DNA from: Cloacibacterium normanense
GTDB taxonomy: Bacteria > Bacteroidota > Bacteroidia > Flavobacteriales > Weeksellaceae
Reading direction: 5' to 3'
Length of the DNA stretch: 64,000 nt
Assembly: GCF_003860565.1 (NCBI RefSeq)
Contig: NZ_CP034157.1
Span: 496,001 to 560,000 of the forward strand
Part shown: in pieces, positions 33,808 to 42,105 of the stretch
Layout: the number at the start of each line of letters is the position of its first letter
How positions within the stretch are numbered: position 1 is the first letter of the stretch
The notes under the pieces: generated by a model
The model's database searches: none
Seen by the model: only the letters and a program-made list of their open reading frames with translations
Told to the model about the DNA's origin: nothing
Translations under genes and position numbers: made by a program

Positions 33808-34302
33808 ATGAAAAAAGTACTATTGACTCTAGCTTTCGGCTCATTATTTGCCGTTTCTTGCTCTTCTGTGAAAAAAGCAGAAAGTGCTCAAACTTCTAGA
33901 GCAGAATTTTTAAAAATGAAAGGTGATTGGGAAATTACCAGTGTAAATTATGATAAAGGATATCAAATAAAGCCTTTTGACGAAGGAGCAAATGCTCAGT
34001 GTTTTGTAGGAAGTCATTGGAGACTTATCCCGAATAATTATTCTGGAGCGTATACCATAAAAGGTGGTGGAAACTGTCCTACAGTAACTCAACCTATTAA
34101 ATTTGAAGTAACCAGAGATAATGAATTTAAATTCAAGAAATTAGTAGCTGATACTAAAGCTAAAAATGTAACGGCTGGTTATATTTTACAAATCGAAAAA
34201 CAAGACACAGACAACTTTACCTTGGTTCAAAGCGTTCCTTTTGAAGGAAATGTAATTAAAGTATATTACAATTTTGTAAGAACAGGAATGGAACAAAAAT
34301 AA
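33808..34302 (+). CDS. Lipocalin-family lipoprotein
   Basis: A 164-residue lipoprotein. The signal ends in the lipobox VSCS (Cys18). The mature part has the single-domain lipocalin pattern: the early GDWEITSVNYDKGYQIKPFD strand block, a CFVGSHWRL segment with a cysteine, and GGGNCPTV with a second cysteine that could form a disulfide, followed by repeated beta strands. It is probably periplasmic or outer-membrane anchored and may bind small hydrophobic molecules. No ligand is known. It precedes the OmpA lipoprotein gene by 22 bp, likely in one transcript from the upstream sigma-54-like element. Confidence 0.82.
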   Translation: MKKVLLTLAFGSLFAVSCSSVKKAESAQTSRAEFLKMKGDWEITSVNYDKGYQIKPFDEGANAQCFVGSHWRLIPNNYSGAYTIKGGGNCPTVTQPIKFEVTRDNEFKFKKLVADTKAKNVTAGYILQIEKQDTDNFTLVQSVPFEGNVIKVYYNFVRTGMEQK

Positions 34303-34324
34303 CTTTTTAAAATTTAAAAAAATT

Positions 34325-35020
34325 ATGAAACTAATCAATAAATCAAGCGTAGCAGCATTATTTTTATCATCAGCAATGGTGTTAACCAGCTGTGAAGCCA
34401 TTCAGAATGCAAATAATACTCAAAAAGGTGCCGTAATTGGTACGGCTGCAGGTGCTGTTTTAGGCGCTGTAATCGGGAATAATGTAGGAAAAGGCGGTAA
34501 CGCTCCTCAAGGTGCCGTATTAGGCGGTGTAGTTGGTGGAGTAGTTGGTGGAGTTATCGGTAATAAAATGGATAAACAAGCCAAAGAAATTAAAGAAGCT
34601 TTACCAGGAGCAGAAGTGGTGAGAGTTAATGAAGGAATTAAAGTAACCTTATCAGAAAATACAGTAAACTTTGATTTTGACTCTTCTAATCTTACTTCAG
34701 TTGCAAAAACCAACCTTAATAAATTAGCAGAAGTCCTTAAAAACAATCCTGATACCAATATCAATATTTACGGACATACGGATTCTAGAGGAACAGATGA
34801 ATATAACCAAAGTTTATCTGAAAGAAGAGCAAATGCAGTAGTGAATTATTTAGTTTCTCTTGGGGTTGCAAAATCTAGATTATTTGCAATGGGAGTTGGT
34901 GAAAAAGAGCCAGTTGCAGACAACGCTACAGATGCTGGTAGAGCTAAAAACCGTAGAGTAGAGTTTGCCATTACTGCAAATGAAGAAATGATTAAAGATG
35001 CTCAACAAGAAGCCAAATAA
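34325..35020 (+). CDS. OmpA-family lipoprotein (peptidoglycan-binding)
   Basis: A 231-residue envelope lipoprotein with lipobox LTSC (Cys23). Residues about 35-90 are a glycine-zipper-like segment (AVIGTAAGAVLGAVIGNNVGKG, GGVVGGVVGGVIGNKMD) that resembles the YMGG/Gly-zipper domains. The C-terminal OmpA domain (about 115-225) holds NFDFDSSNLT, the peptidoglycan-binding IYGHTDSRGTDEYNQSLSERRA and GAGRAKNRRVEFAI-like final motif (DAGRAKNRRVEFAI). It links outer membrane and cell wall. It is the second gene of the lipocalin operon and is followed by a terminator. Confidence 0.93.
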   Translation: MKLINKSSVAALFLSSAMVLTSCEAIQNANNTQKGAVIGTAAGAVLGAVIGNNVGKGGNAPQGAVLGGVVGGVVGGVIGNKMDKQAKEIKEALPGAEVVRVNEGIKVTLSENTVNFDFDSSNLTSVAKTNLNKLAEVLKNNPDTNINIYGHTDSRGTDEYNQSLSERRANAVVNYLVSLGVAKSRLFAMGVGEKEPVADNATDAGRAKNRRVEFAITANEEMIKDAQQEAK

Positions 35021-35043
35021 CATACATAAATCATAATCCACTT

Positions 35044-35075
35044 AAATCGCCTTGTTTGCAAGGCGATTTTTTATT
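35044..35075 (+). terminator. Terminator after the OmpA lipoprotein gene
   Basis: AAATCGCCTTG (35044-35054) and CAAGGCGATTT (35059-35069), 4-nt loop, T-run after. Confidence 0.9.
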
Positions 35076-35112
35076 TTTTTATTCTTAAATTTGTATAGTA
35101 TAATAACTTTTG

Positions 35113-36000
35113 ATGAGAAAATTTTTAAAACTTTTACGTGTAGAACAATGGGTAAAAAACCTTTTTGTTTTTACACCACTTTTCTTTTCGGGGAATGTTA
35201 CACATGTAGATTTAACGCTAAAAAGTATTTTCGCTTTTTTAGTTTTTTCATTTACAGCTAGTTCTATTTATATATTAAACGATTACACAGACATAGAATC
35301 AGACAAAAAACATCCAGAAAAAAGCAAAAGACCATTAGCAAGTGGAGCGATTTCTAAAACCACAGCTAAAATTATTTTTGTACTTCTTATTTTATCTGTT
35401 GTTTTATTGGTTTTCTTTGGTGGAGATTATTTCCAGAGAAATCTTACCAAATTTTCTATCATCATTGCCTCTTATTTCTTCATGAATATTGCTTATACTT
35501 TTAAGCTAAAACATGTCGCCATTATAGATGTTTGCATTATTGCGTTAGGATTTGTGCTCAGAGTTTTAGCGGGAGGTTATGCTACAGGAATTGTCGTTTC
35601 ACAATGGGCTATTTTATTAACCTTTGTTTTGGCTTTGGTTTTAGCGATTGGTAAAAGAAGAGGAGAGCTAATAAACGCCGAAATTTCTGGGAAAACTAGA
35701 AAAGCACTTGATGGCTATAACGTACAATTTGCAGATATTGCCCTTTCTATTTCGGTAACATTGGCAATTGTTTGTTATCTTATGTTTACCTTAACTCCTG
35801 AAGTTCAAGAAAAATTTGGGGTAAGAGTTTTTTATACTGTTTTGTTTGTAGTTTTTGCTTTTTTAAGGTATTTACAGCAAACTTTGGTGTATAATAAAAC
35901 AGAATCACCTACTAAAATTGTCTACAAAGACAGATATATACAAATAACCATTCTCATTTGGTTAATAGCATTTTTGTTATTAATATATTTAAAAAAATGA
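35113..36000 (+). CDS. UbiA-type prenyl-phosphate phosphoribosyltransferase (DPPR synthase-like)
   Basis: A 295-residue polytopic UbiA-superfamily enzyme. The first aspartate-rich motif NDYTDIESD is at residues 56-64, followed at once by KKHPEKSKRPLASG (65-78). That H-P-x-K-x-x-R-P-x-A-x-G extension is a hallmark of mycobacterial 5-phosphoribosyl-1-pyrophosphate:decaprenyl-phosphate transferase (Rv3806c). The second motif region is DVCIIALGFVLRVLAGG. The predicted reaction moves ribose-5-phosphate from PRPP to polyprenyl phosphate. The next genes supply DprE1- and DprE2-like enzymes, which supports this reading over a quinone or chlorophyll prenylation role. The start is the ATG at 35113, and the stop overlaps the next ATG (ATGA). 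Confidence 0.87.
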   Translation: MRKFLKLLRVEQWVKNLFVFTPLFFSGNVTHVDLTLKSIFAFLVFSFTASSIYILNDYTDIESDKKHPEKSKRPLASGAISKTTAKIIFVLLILSVVLLVFFGGDYFQRNLTKFSIIIASYFFMNIAYTFKLKHVAIIDVCIIALGFVLRVLAGGYATGIVVSQWAILLTFVLALVLAIGKRRGELINAEISGKTRKALDGYNVQFADIALSISVTLAIVCYLMFTLTPEVQEKFGVRVFYTVLFVVFAFLRYLQQTLVYNKTESPTKIVYKDRYIQITILIWLIAFLLLIYLKK

Positions 36001-37313
36001 AACCAGATTTCGTAAAAAATGTTTCTACTTGGGGCAATCATCCCATAGTAAACAAACTGTTCAAAGCCGAAGAAGACTACAGTAAAATCAGAGAATATCT
36101 TAGACAAAATAACGAAGTTATTGCGTATGGAAATGGCAGATGCTATGGAGATTCAGCCTTGGCTGAAGCCATGTTTTCTACAAAAAAATTAAATAAATTC
36201 ATCAGTTTTGATCGTTTAAATGGCATTTTAGAATGCGAATCTGGAGTTTTGCTTTCTGAAATTTTAGAAATTACGGTTCCTCAAGGTTACTTTTTAGCCA
36301 TCACGCCGGGAACTAAGTTTATTACGCTTGGTGGAGCAATTGCATCAAATATTCATGGGAAAAATCACCATGCAGAAGGAGCATTTTCCGAATGTGTGAT
36401 TGAGTTTAAAATGATGGTAGAAGATGGCGAAATTATCACGTGTTCTAGAGAAGAAAATGCAGAGAAATTTTGGGCTACTTTCGGAGCAATGGGACTTACT
36501 GGAATTATTCTTTCTGCAAAAATTAAACTTAAAAATATAGAATCGGCTTATATTCGTCAAGAGTCAATTAAAGCTGAAAATCTAGACGAAATCTTACAAC
36601 TTTTCGAAGAATCAGAAGACTGGACTTATACCGTAGCTTGGATAGATTGCTTGCAAAAAGGTAAAAACATCGGAAGAAGTATTCTAATGAGAGGGGAGTT
36701 TGCATTGAGAGCAGAATTGCCCCAAAAATGGCAAGAAAATCCATTGAGATTAAAGAAAAAATTAAGTCCTGCCATTCCGTTTTATTTTCCAAGTTTTGTG
36801 TTGAATAGTTTTTCCGTAAGAGCTTTTAACTTTTTGTATTTCAATAAACAAAGACAGAAAGTAGTTAAAAATTTCATAGACTACGAAACTTTTTTCTATC
36901 CTCTTGATGCGATTAATGACTGGAATAAAATCTATGGAAAAGGTGGTTTTATTCAATATCAAATGGTGATTCCAAAGGAAAAAGGAAAAGAAGGCATGAA
37001 AAAAATCCTAGAAACCATTGGTAGAAGTGGACAAGGTTCTTTTTTAGCAGTTCTTAAACTTTTTGGCAAAGGAAATCCAGAAGCGTATAATTCTTTCCCT
37101 TTTGAAGGCTATACACTCGCTTTAGACTTTAAAATCAACAGAGAATTAAGACAATTGGTAGATAATTTAGATAAAATTGTAGAAGATTTTGGCGGTAGAA
37201 TTTACTTGACCAAAGACAGCATGAGTAAATCTTCACTCACCAATTATCTGAAAAATGTAGACAGTTCTAAATTTGTTTCGCTGCAAAGCAAAAGAATAAA
37301 AAGAGGTTCTTAA
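35997..37313 (+). CDS. FAD-linked oxidase, DprE1-like (polyprenylphosphoryl-ribose 2'-oxidase)
   Basis: A 438-residue FAD enzyme. The FAD domain comes first (YGNGRCYGDSALAE near 48-61, GGAIASNIHGKNHHAEGAF near 118-136, FWATFGAMGLTGII near 163-176). The middle contains YTVAWIDCLQKG, and the C-terminal half VLKLFGKGNPEAYNSFPFEG aligns with DprE1. The predicted reaction oxidises the 2' carbon of polyprenylphosphoryl ribose. The residue aligning with the benzothiazinone-reactive Cys387 of the mycobacterial enzyme is Ala375 (37119-37121). The C-terminus is shorter than in mycobacteria. The start is the ATG at 35997, overlapping the upstream stop. Confidence 0.85.
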   Translation: MKPDFVKNVSTWGNHPIVNKLFKAEEDYSKIREYLRQNNEVIAYGNGRCYGDSALAEAMFSTKKLNKFISFDRLNGILECESGVLLSEILEITVPQGYFLAITPGTKFITLGGAIASNIHGKNHHAEGAFSECVIEFKMMVEDGEIITCSREENAEKFWATFGAMGLTGIILSAKIKLKNIESAYIRQESIKAENLDEILQLFEESEDWTYTVAWIDCLQKGKNIGRSILMRGEFALRAELPQKWQENPLRLKKKLSPAIPFYFPSFVLNSFSVRAFNFLYFNKQRQKVVKNFIDYETFFYPLDAINDWNKIYGKGGFIQYQMVIPKEKGKEGMKKILETIGRSGQGSFLAVLKLFGKGNPEAYNSFPFEGYTLALDFKINRELRQLVDNLDKIVEDFGGRIYLTKDSMSKSSLTNYLKNVDSSKFVSLQSKRIKRGS

Positions 37314-37351
37314 TAAAAAAAACTAAATCATTCATAACTAATTCATTACAT

Positions 37352-38077
37352 ATGATTATTCTTGGTTCCACATCAGAAGTTGCACAAGCATTTGTAGAAA
37401 AAGCATTAACTGCTGGTGAAAAATTTCCTAAAATTTATCTGGTTACTTCTAGCCGAGAAACCACAGAACGTTTTGCGCAACATATCGATGTGAAATTTCT
37501 ACAGCCATCAGAAATCATAGAATTGGATTTGACTCAAGAAATCAATTATTCTGTTTTTGAAAATATAGATTCAGATTTGCTTTTCTGTGCCACTGGTTAT
37601 TTAGGTTTGGGAACCGAAGATGGTTTATATGATGATAAAAACACAGAGAAAATCATTGACATTAATTATGCAAAATTGGTTCCTGTAATCAATTATTTTG
37701 CTAAAAAAATGGAAAGCAAAAGAAGCGGAAACATTATCGCGCTTTCCTCTGTAGCTGGAGATAGAGGAAGACAAAGCAATTTCATCTACGGAAGCGCAAA
37801 AGCAGCTTTTACCGCTTATTTAAGTGGATTGAGAAATTATCTTTTTCCTCAAAAAGTTCATGTGATGACGGTAAAACCAGGTTTTATGGAGACCAAAATG
37901 ACCGAAGGTTTACCACTGAATCCAAAACTTACCGCAACACCAAAACAAGCTGCAGAATGCATTTATAAAGCCTATAAAAAGCAAAAAAATATCGTTTATG
38001 TTTTGCCTATTTGGAGATTAATTATGCTCATCATCATTCATATTCCTGAGTTTATTTTTAAGAAATTGAAACTGTAA
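37352..38077 (+). CDS. Short-chain dehydrogenase, DprE2-like
   Basis: A 241-residue SDR. The N-terminal dinucleotide motif is atypical (ILGSTSEVAQAF), as in DprE2, instead of TGxxxGxG. The catalytic region reads SSVAGDRGRQSNFIYGSAKAAF with Ser, Tyr and Lys. The C-terminal hydrophobic IIHIPEFIFKKLKL closely parallels the membrane-associated end of DprE2 (HIPRSIFRKLPI as I recall the mycobacterial sequence). The predicted reaction reduces the 2'-keto intermediate to polyprenylphosphoryl arabinose with NAD(P)H. It lies 38 bp after the DprE1-like gene. Confidence 0.83.
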   Translation: MIILGSTSEVAQAFVEKALTAGEKFPKIYLVTSSRETTERFAQHIDVKFLQPSEIIELDLTQEINYSVFENIDSDLLFCATGYLGLGTEDGLYDDKNTEKIIDINYAKLVPVINYFAKKMESKRSGNIIALSSVAGDRGRQSNFIYGSAKAAFTAYLSGLRNYLFPQKVHVMTVKPGFMETKMTEGLPLNPKLTATPKQAAECIYKAYKKQKNIVYVLPIWRLIMLIIIHIPEFIFKKLKL

Positions 38078-38106
38078 TTTTCTATTCATATCTTGTCGTT
38101 TTACCA

Positions 38107-38694
38107 ATGAAAAAACTATATCTATTTGATTTTGATGGAACACTTACCTACAAAGACACCATGTTTTTGTACTTGCATTTTTATAATGAAAAAAAATATT
38201 TTTGGAATTTTCTGAAACACATTCCGCTTTTTGTTTTGGTGAAATTACATTTGGCGAATGCAGAAAAAGTGAAAAAAAGTTTCATCAGTTCTATTCTAAA
38301 AGGGGAAAGAGAAGAAAAAATCAATAGAGTTTCTCAAGAGTTTCTCAATAAATTTTATCCGAAAATCATCAGAGAAAACGCTTTAGAATTTATCGAAAAT
38401 ATTGATAAAGAAAACACAGAAAGTTACTTAATAACCGCTTCTCTTGATATTTGGGTAAAACCTTTTGCCGAGAAAATGGGAATGAAACTTTTGGCTACAG
38501 AAGCTCGTTTCGAAAACGGAATTTTCACTGGGCATTTCAAAACCAGAAATAACAATGGTAAAGAAAAAGTAAACCGAATTAAAAAAGAAATAGAAGGCAA
38601 AAAGTACGATAAAATCATCGCTTTTGGGGATACTTCAGGAGATTTACCTATGCTTTCTCTCGCGCACGAATCTCATTACAGATTTTTTCATTAA
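38107..38694 (+). CDS. HAD-superfamily subclass IB phosphatase
   Basis: A 195-residue SerB-like HAD hydrolase. The motif DFDGT holds Asp8 (nucleophile) and Asp10, the later T in LITASLDIW is motif II, and KVNRIKKEIEG then FGDTSGDLPML give motifs III-IV. The family dephosphorylates small molecules or lipid-linked sugars. In this operon the obvious candidate substrate is the 5-phosphate of polyprenylphosphoryl ribose, a step done by a PAP2 phosphatase (Rv3807c) in mycobacteria. That assignment is inference from position only. Confidence 0.8.
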   Translation: MKKLYLFDFDGTLTYKDTMFLYLHFYNEKKYFWNFLKHIPLFVLVKLHLANAEKVKKSFISSILKGEREEKINRVSQEFLNKFYPKIIRENALEFIENIDKENTESYLITASLDIWVKPFAEKMGMKLLATEARFENGIFTGHFKTRNNNGKEKVNRIKKEIEGKKYDKIIAFGDTSGDLPMLSLAHESHYRFFH

Positions 38695-38766
38695 TTTCGT
38701 CGCATAAAATTCTAAAATTGAGAAATTAAGATTTTCTGTCTTAATGCTCACAAATATTTCCTAAAA

Positions 38767-39909
38767 ATGACACAGATATATTTAGATAATGCTGCTACTA
38801 CACCACTTTTAGACGAAGTGATAGATGCGATGGTAGTGGTTATGAAAAACAATTTCGGGAATCCTTCTTCTACACATACCCTTGGTCAAGAAGCCAAAAC
38901 AATTATAGAAGAAACCCGTAGAAAAATTGCCAATGAACTCCATGTTTCCCCCGCAGAAATTATCTACACTTCTTGCGGAACGGAAGCTAATAATTTAATT
39001 CTGAAATCTGCGGTAGAAGATTTAAAAATCGAAAGAATCATCACTACAGAATTAGAACATAAATGTGTTGCAGAATCGGTAGAAAACCTCAAAAATTTTA
39101 AAAATGTAGAAGTAATTTACCTCAATATCAATGAAAAAGGAGATGTAGATATAGAGCAATTACAGCAGCTTTTGAAGTCTTCAGATAAAAAGACTTTGGT
39201 GTGTTTAATGCATGCCAATAATGAAATTGGCAATCTTTTAGACCTTGATAGAGTTGCGGATATTTGCAAAGAAAACGGAGCGTATTTCCATTCTGATACG
39301 GTACAAACGATGGCGCATTTACCTTTGGATTTTTCTAAAACTTTGGTAGATTTTGCCAGTTGTAGTGCTCACAAATTTCACGGGCCAAAAGGTGCAGGTT
39401 TTGCTTTCATCAGAAAATCTACGCACTTAAAAGCTCAAATTCATGGAGGAACTCAAGAGAGAAATTTAAGAGCTGGAACAGAAAACGTGGTAGGGATTGC
39501 AGGATTAGGAAAAGCATTTGAAATTGCGACTGACAATTTAGAGAAATTCTCTTCTCATATTCAAGAAATCAAGGATTACGCCATCCAAAGACTTTCAGAA
39601 AAAATTCCGGGAATTCTTTTTAATGGAAGAAGTGCAGAAAGTGATAAGAGTCTTTATACGGTATTAAGTGTGTCTTTGCCTTCACAAAATCCTTTGATTG
39701 GTCTGCAGTTAGATATGAAAGGAATTGCAGTTTCACAAGGAAGTGCATGTAGTTCTGGAGCAGCAAAACCATCATCTGTACTTTCTAAAATTTTAAGCGA
39801 AGAAACCCAGCAAAACACAACTCCGCTTAGAATATCTTTTTCTCATAAAACCATAAAAGAAGAAATAGATGCTTTAGTTAATGCATTGGTAGAAATCTTG
39901 CGATTATAG
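38767..39909 (+). CDS. Cysteine desulfurase (NifS/IscS-type)
   Basis: A 380-residue PLP enzyme that releases sulfur from cysteine for Fe-S clusters, thiolation of tRNA or other uses. The N-terminus YLDNAATTPLLDEV, the NEIG motif, the PLP lysine in SCSAHKFHGPKG and the active-site cysteine in QGSACSSGAAKPS are all present. Its length fits group I NifS/IscS. It lies 72 bp after the HAD gene and upstream of trxA but is probably a separate transcript. No IscU, IscA or ThiI gene is adjacent, so the sulfur acceptor is not identified. Confidence 0.92.
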   Translation: MTQIYLDNAATTPLLDEVIDAMVVVMKNNFGNPSSTHTLGQEAKTIIEETRRKIANELHVSPAEIIYTSCGTEANNLILKSAVEDLKIERIITTELEHKCVAESVENLKNFKNVEVIYLNINEKGDVDIEQLQQLLKSSDKKTLVCLMHANNEIGNLLDLDRVADICKENGAYFHSDTVQTMAHLPLDFSKTLVDFASCSAHKFHGPKGAGFAFIRKSTHLKAQIHGGTQERNLRAGTENVVGIAGLGKAFEIATDNLEKFSSHIQEIKDYAIQRLSEKIPGILFNGRSAESDKSLYTVLSVSLPSQNPLIGLQLDMKGIAVSQGSACSSGAAKPSSVLSKILSEETQQNTTPLRISFSHKTIKEEIDALVNALVEILRL

Positions 39910-40015
39910 AAAAAGATAATGGTTCGCATAGACAATACTTTTAAAAATTTGGCAAGAATATTGTAAATTTGTAACCTGAAATCAATAAATAAATAGAAAC
40001 AAATATTAAAGAATT

Positions 40016-40333
40016 ATGGCAGTAGAATTAACAGACAGCAACTTTCAAGAATTGGTATTAAATTCAGATAAACCAGTATTAGTAGATTTTTGGGCAGCTT
40101 GGTGTGGACCATGTAGAATGCTTGGACCAATCATTGAAGAACTTCATGATGATTTCCAAGGAAAAGCGATAGTAGGAAAAGTAGATGTAGATAATAATCA
40201 ACAAGTATCTATGGATTACGGAATCAGAAATATCCCTACTGTTTTGATTTTTAAGAACGGAGAAGTAGTAGATAAATTCGTAGGAGTAGCTCCTAAAGCG
40301 GCTATTGCAGAGAAATTAAATGCATACTTATAA
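40016..40333 (+). CDS. trxA: Thioredoxin
   Basis: A 105-residue cytosolic thioredoxin. The active site WCGPC (Cys30, Cys33) follows VLVDFWAAW. The cis-Pro motif IPTVLIF and GVAPKAAIAEKL end fit the classical fold. It reduces protein disulfides and supplies electrons to reductases. A TAAATTTG -7 box lies at 39964-39971. A sigma-54-like TTGGCAAGAATATTGT overlaps it (39949-39964) but deviates at two conserved positions. A terminator follows. Confidence 0.97.
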   Translation: MAVELTDSNFQELVLNSDKPVLVDFWAAWCGPCRMLGPIIEELHDDFQGKAIVGKVDVDNNQQVSMDYGIRNIPTVLIFKNGEVVDKFVGVAPKAAIAEKLNAYL

Positions 40334-40353
40334 AAATAATATAGTTGAAAATG

Positions 40354-40384
40354 AATGCTTTCCGTTTTGGAGAGCATTTTTTTT
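40354..40384 (+). terminator. Terminator after trxA
   Basis: AATGCTTTCC / GGAGAGCATT, one mismatch, followed by eight or more T. Confidence 0.85.
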
Positions 40385-40393
40385 ATAAAAATA

Positions 40394-40424
40394 TTTGCAG
40401 TATTCAAGAAAAGTTGTAATTTTG
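40394..40424 (+). promoter_or_regulatory. Promoter of the tRNA-Asp pair
   Basis: TTTG (40394-40397), exactly 19 nt, then TAATTTTG (40417-40424). This is a perfect Bacteroidota consensus promoter 36 nt before the first tRNA. Confidence 0.85.
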
Positions 40425-40460
40425 CCATCACGAAAAAAGAGCAATGTTCTTTAATTAAAA

Positions 40461-40534
40461 GATCCGGTAGTTCAGTTGGTTAGAATGCCGCCCTGTCACG
40501 GCGGAGGTCGCGGGTTCGAGTCCCGTCCGGATCG
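40461..40534 (+). tRNA. tRNA-Asp(GTC), copy 1
   Basis: The acceptor stem GATCCGG pairs with CCGGATC. The D arm is present. The anticodon GTC sits in the loop CTGTCAC. The T arm GCGGGTTCGAGTCCCGT is normal. The discriminator is G and no complete CCA is encoded. It is identical to copy 2. Confidence 0.96.
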
Positions 40535-40566
40535 CAAAAAGTTTATCAATTACTTTTCAAAAAATT

Positions 40567-40640
40567 GATCCGGTAGTTCAGTTGGTTAGAATGCCGCCCT
40601 GTCACGGCGGAGGTCGCGGGTTCGAGTCCCGTCCGGATCG
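40567..40640 (+). tRNA. tRNA-Asp(GTC), copy 2
   Basis: Identical in all 74 nt to copy 1, 32 nt downstream, and probably processed from the same transcript. A terminator follows. Confidence 0.96.
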
Positions 40641-40643
40641 CAT

Positions 40644-40674
40644 AAAGCTTTACAAATTTTGTAAAGCTTTTTTT
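40644..40674 (+). terminator. Terminator after the tRNA-Asp pair
   Basis: AAAGCTTTAC (40644-40653) and GTAAAGCTTT (40661-40670), then a run of T. Confidence 0.9.
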
Positions 40675-40734
40675 ATTTTATTTCCGTTTCTTTTTTATCA
40701 TTTCTAAAATTAATAATTTTATAAAAATTTTAAA

Positions 40735-41115
40735 ATGAAACTGGTTCACATCAAAGAAATTGTAGTAAGCGACGAGCATTTAGACCAAAATAATCATGTG
40801 AATAATGTTCAATATGTGCATTGGGTAGAAGAAATGGCAAAAGAACATTGGGATATTTTAAAAAATAGTACTCCTTTTGCAGATGATTTTTGGGTGCTTT
40901 CTGACCATCATATCCAGTATAAGAAGCAGGTTTTTAAAGGTGAAGTACTTACACTGAAAACGTATCCCGAAAAACCAGAAGGAATAAGACAGCCTAGAAA
41001 AGTAGAGTTTTATAGAGGTGAAGAATTGGTGGTAGATTCTAGAACGTTTTGGGTCTTAATTGATAAAGGCACACAAAAGATAAAAAGAATTGAAAATGAT
41101 TGGTTAGAGTTTTAA
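40735..41115 (+). CDS. Acyl-CoA thioesterase (hotdog fold, 4HBT/FadM-like)
   Basis: A 126-residue hotdog-fold protein of the 4-hydroxybenzoyl-CoA thioesterase group. The N-terminal VSDEHLDQNNHVNNVQYVHW (11-30) carries the conserved D-x-N-x-H-V-N-N pattern with the probable catalytic Asp15. The helix AKEHWDIL follows. It hydrolyses acyl-CoA or acyl-ACP, with chain preference unknown. It is cytosolic. It stands between the tRNA terminator and an L,D-transpeptidase gene, and neither neighbour suggests a pathway. Confidence 0.87.
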   Translation: MKLVHIKEIVVSDEHLDQNNHVNNVQYVHWVEEMAKEHWDILKNSTPFADDFWVLSDHHIQYKKQVFKGEVLTLKTYPEKPEGIRQPRKVEFYRGEELVVDSRTFWVLIDKGTQKIKRIENDWLEF

Positions 41116-41183
41116 ATTTTTTAGGAAATTTTCATTTTGGCTTCATTTTTTCATATCATTGTAATAGATTCAAAACCCAATAG

Positions 41184-42098
41184 ATGTATTTTATTAGATT
41201 ATCATTCTTTTTTTTCGTTATATTTTTATTAATTCAGTGTGATAAAAAATCTGCTGATGAGGTAAATGCTGAGCCAGAAAAATCTTCAGATTCTTTGAAA
41301 ATTCTCGAAGAAAAGAAAAAAGAAGAAATTTCAATTTCTTATCATCCCGAAATTATCAATCATCAAGATTCGGCACTTGCGGAGTTTCAAAATAAGTATT
41401 CTGAAGAAGAAATTCATGCTATTTTAGCAATTAACAGGCTCGATTTTAAAAACAGATGGAGAGCAGATACTTTGGTAGTTCCAGATAAGATTGTGAAAGA
41501 TTTTAATGTGTACAGTCCTTTTCCTAAATACGTTTCTGAGGCAAAAAATATTAATAAATTGGCTCTTTTTAGTTATCCAATTCACGCTTACGCGCTATAT
41601 GAAAATGGAAATCTCATAAAATGGGGGCCAACGAGTATGGGGAAGAAATCTTCACCAACTAAAACTGGACTTGGATTTACCAATTGGAAGAAAAAAATAG
41701 CAATTAGTACTTCAAATTCTGAATGGAAATTAAGATGGAATTTCAATGTTTTTAATTTTCATGGGATTGGTTGGCATCAATACGATTTACCAGGTTATCA
41801 CGCGTCTCATTCTTGTATGAGATTGTTAGAAGAAGATGCACTTTGGATGTATTCTTGGGGAGAACAATGGATTTTAGATGAAAAAGGAACCAAAATTTTA
41901 GCCAAAGGAACCCCTGTAATTATTTTTGGAGAACCAGATTTTAAATCAAAACCTTGGAAAGAATTATTGAAATCTTCAAAAGCAAATGATTATTCTGAAG
42001 CTCAGATTAATAATGAAATAAAACCTTTTTTAGAAGAAATTATGAAGCAACAAGATATTAGAAAAGAATATTTGCAGAGCAAAAGAGATTCTTTGTAA
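41184..42098 (+). CDS. L,D-transpeptidase lipoprotein (YkuD domain)
   Basis: A 304-residue envelope enzyme that links peptidoglycan stems (3-3 crosslinks) or anchors proteins to them. The signal ends with lipobox LIQC (Cys19). The YkuD domain is central: LALFSYPIHAYALYENGNLI, GPTSMGKKSSPTKTG, the HGIGWHQYDLPG segment, and the catalytic SHSCMRL (Cys about 212). N- and C-terminal extensions are charged and probably unstructured. No substrate protein is known. It is monocistronic and converges with the glycerol locus. Confidence 0.88.
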   Translation: MYFIRLSFFFFVIFLLIQCDKKSADEVNAEPEKSSDSLKILEEKKKEEISISYHPEIINHQDSALAEFQNKYSEEEIHAILAINRLDFKNRWRADTLVVPDKIVKDFNVYSPFPKYVSEAKNINKLALFSYPIHAYALYENGNLIKWGPTSMGKKSSPTKTGLGFTNWKKKIAISTSNSEWKLRWNFNVFNFHGIGWHQYDLPGYHASHSCMRLLEEDALWMYSWGEQWILDEKGTKILAKGTPVIIFGEPDFKSKPWKELLKSSKANDYSEAQINNEIKPFLEEIMKQQDIRKEYLQSKRDSL

Positions 42099-42105
42099 AA
42101 AAAAA

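Noticed and set aside
35110-35112. TTG start of the UbiA-type gene
   Set aside because: The ATG in the next codon gives the same frame with a standard N-terminus.
39949-39971. Sigma-54 promoter upstream of trxA
   Set aside because: The match deviates at two conserved positions and a better sigma-A type -7 box overlaps it.
40461-40640. A tRNA-associated integration site
   Set aside because: The two identical tRNA-Asp genes have an ordinary promoter and terminator, and no integrase or partial tRNA copy is nearby.
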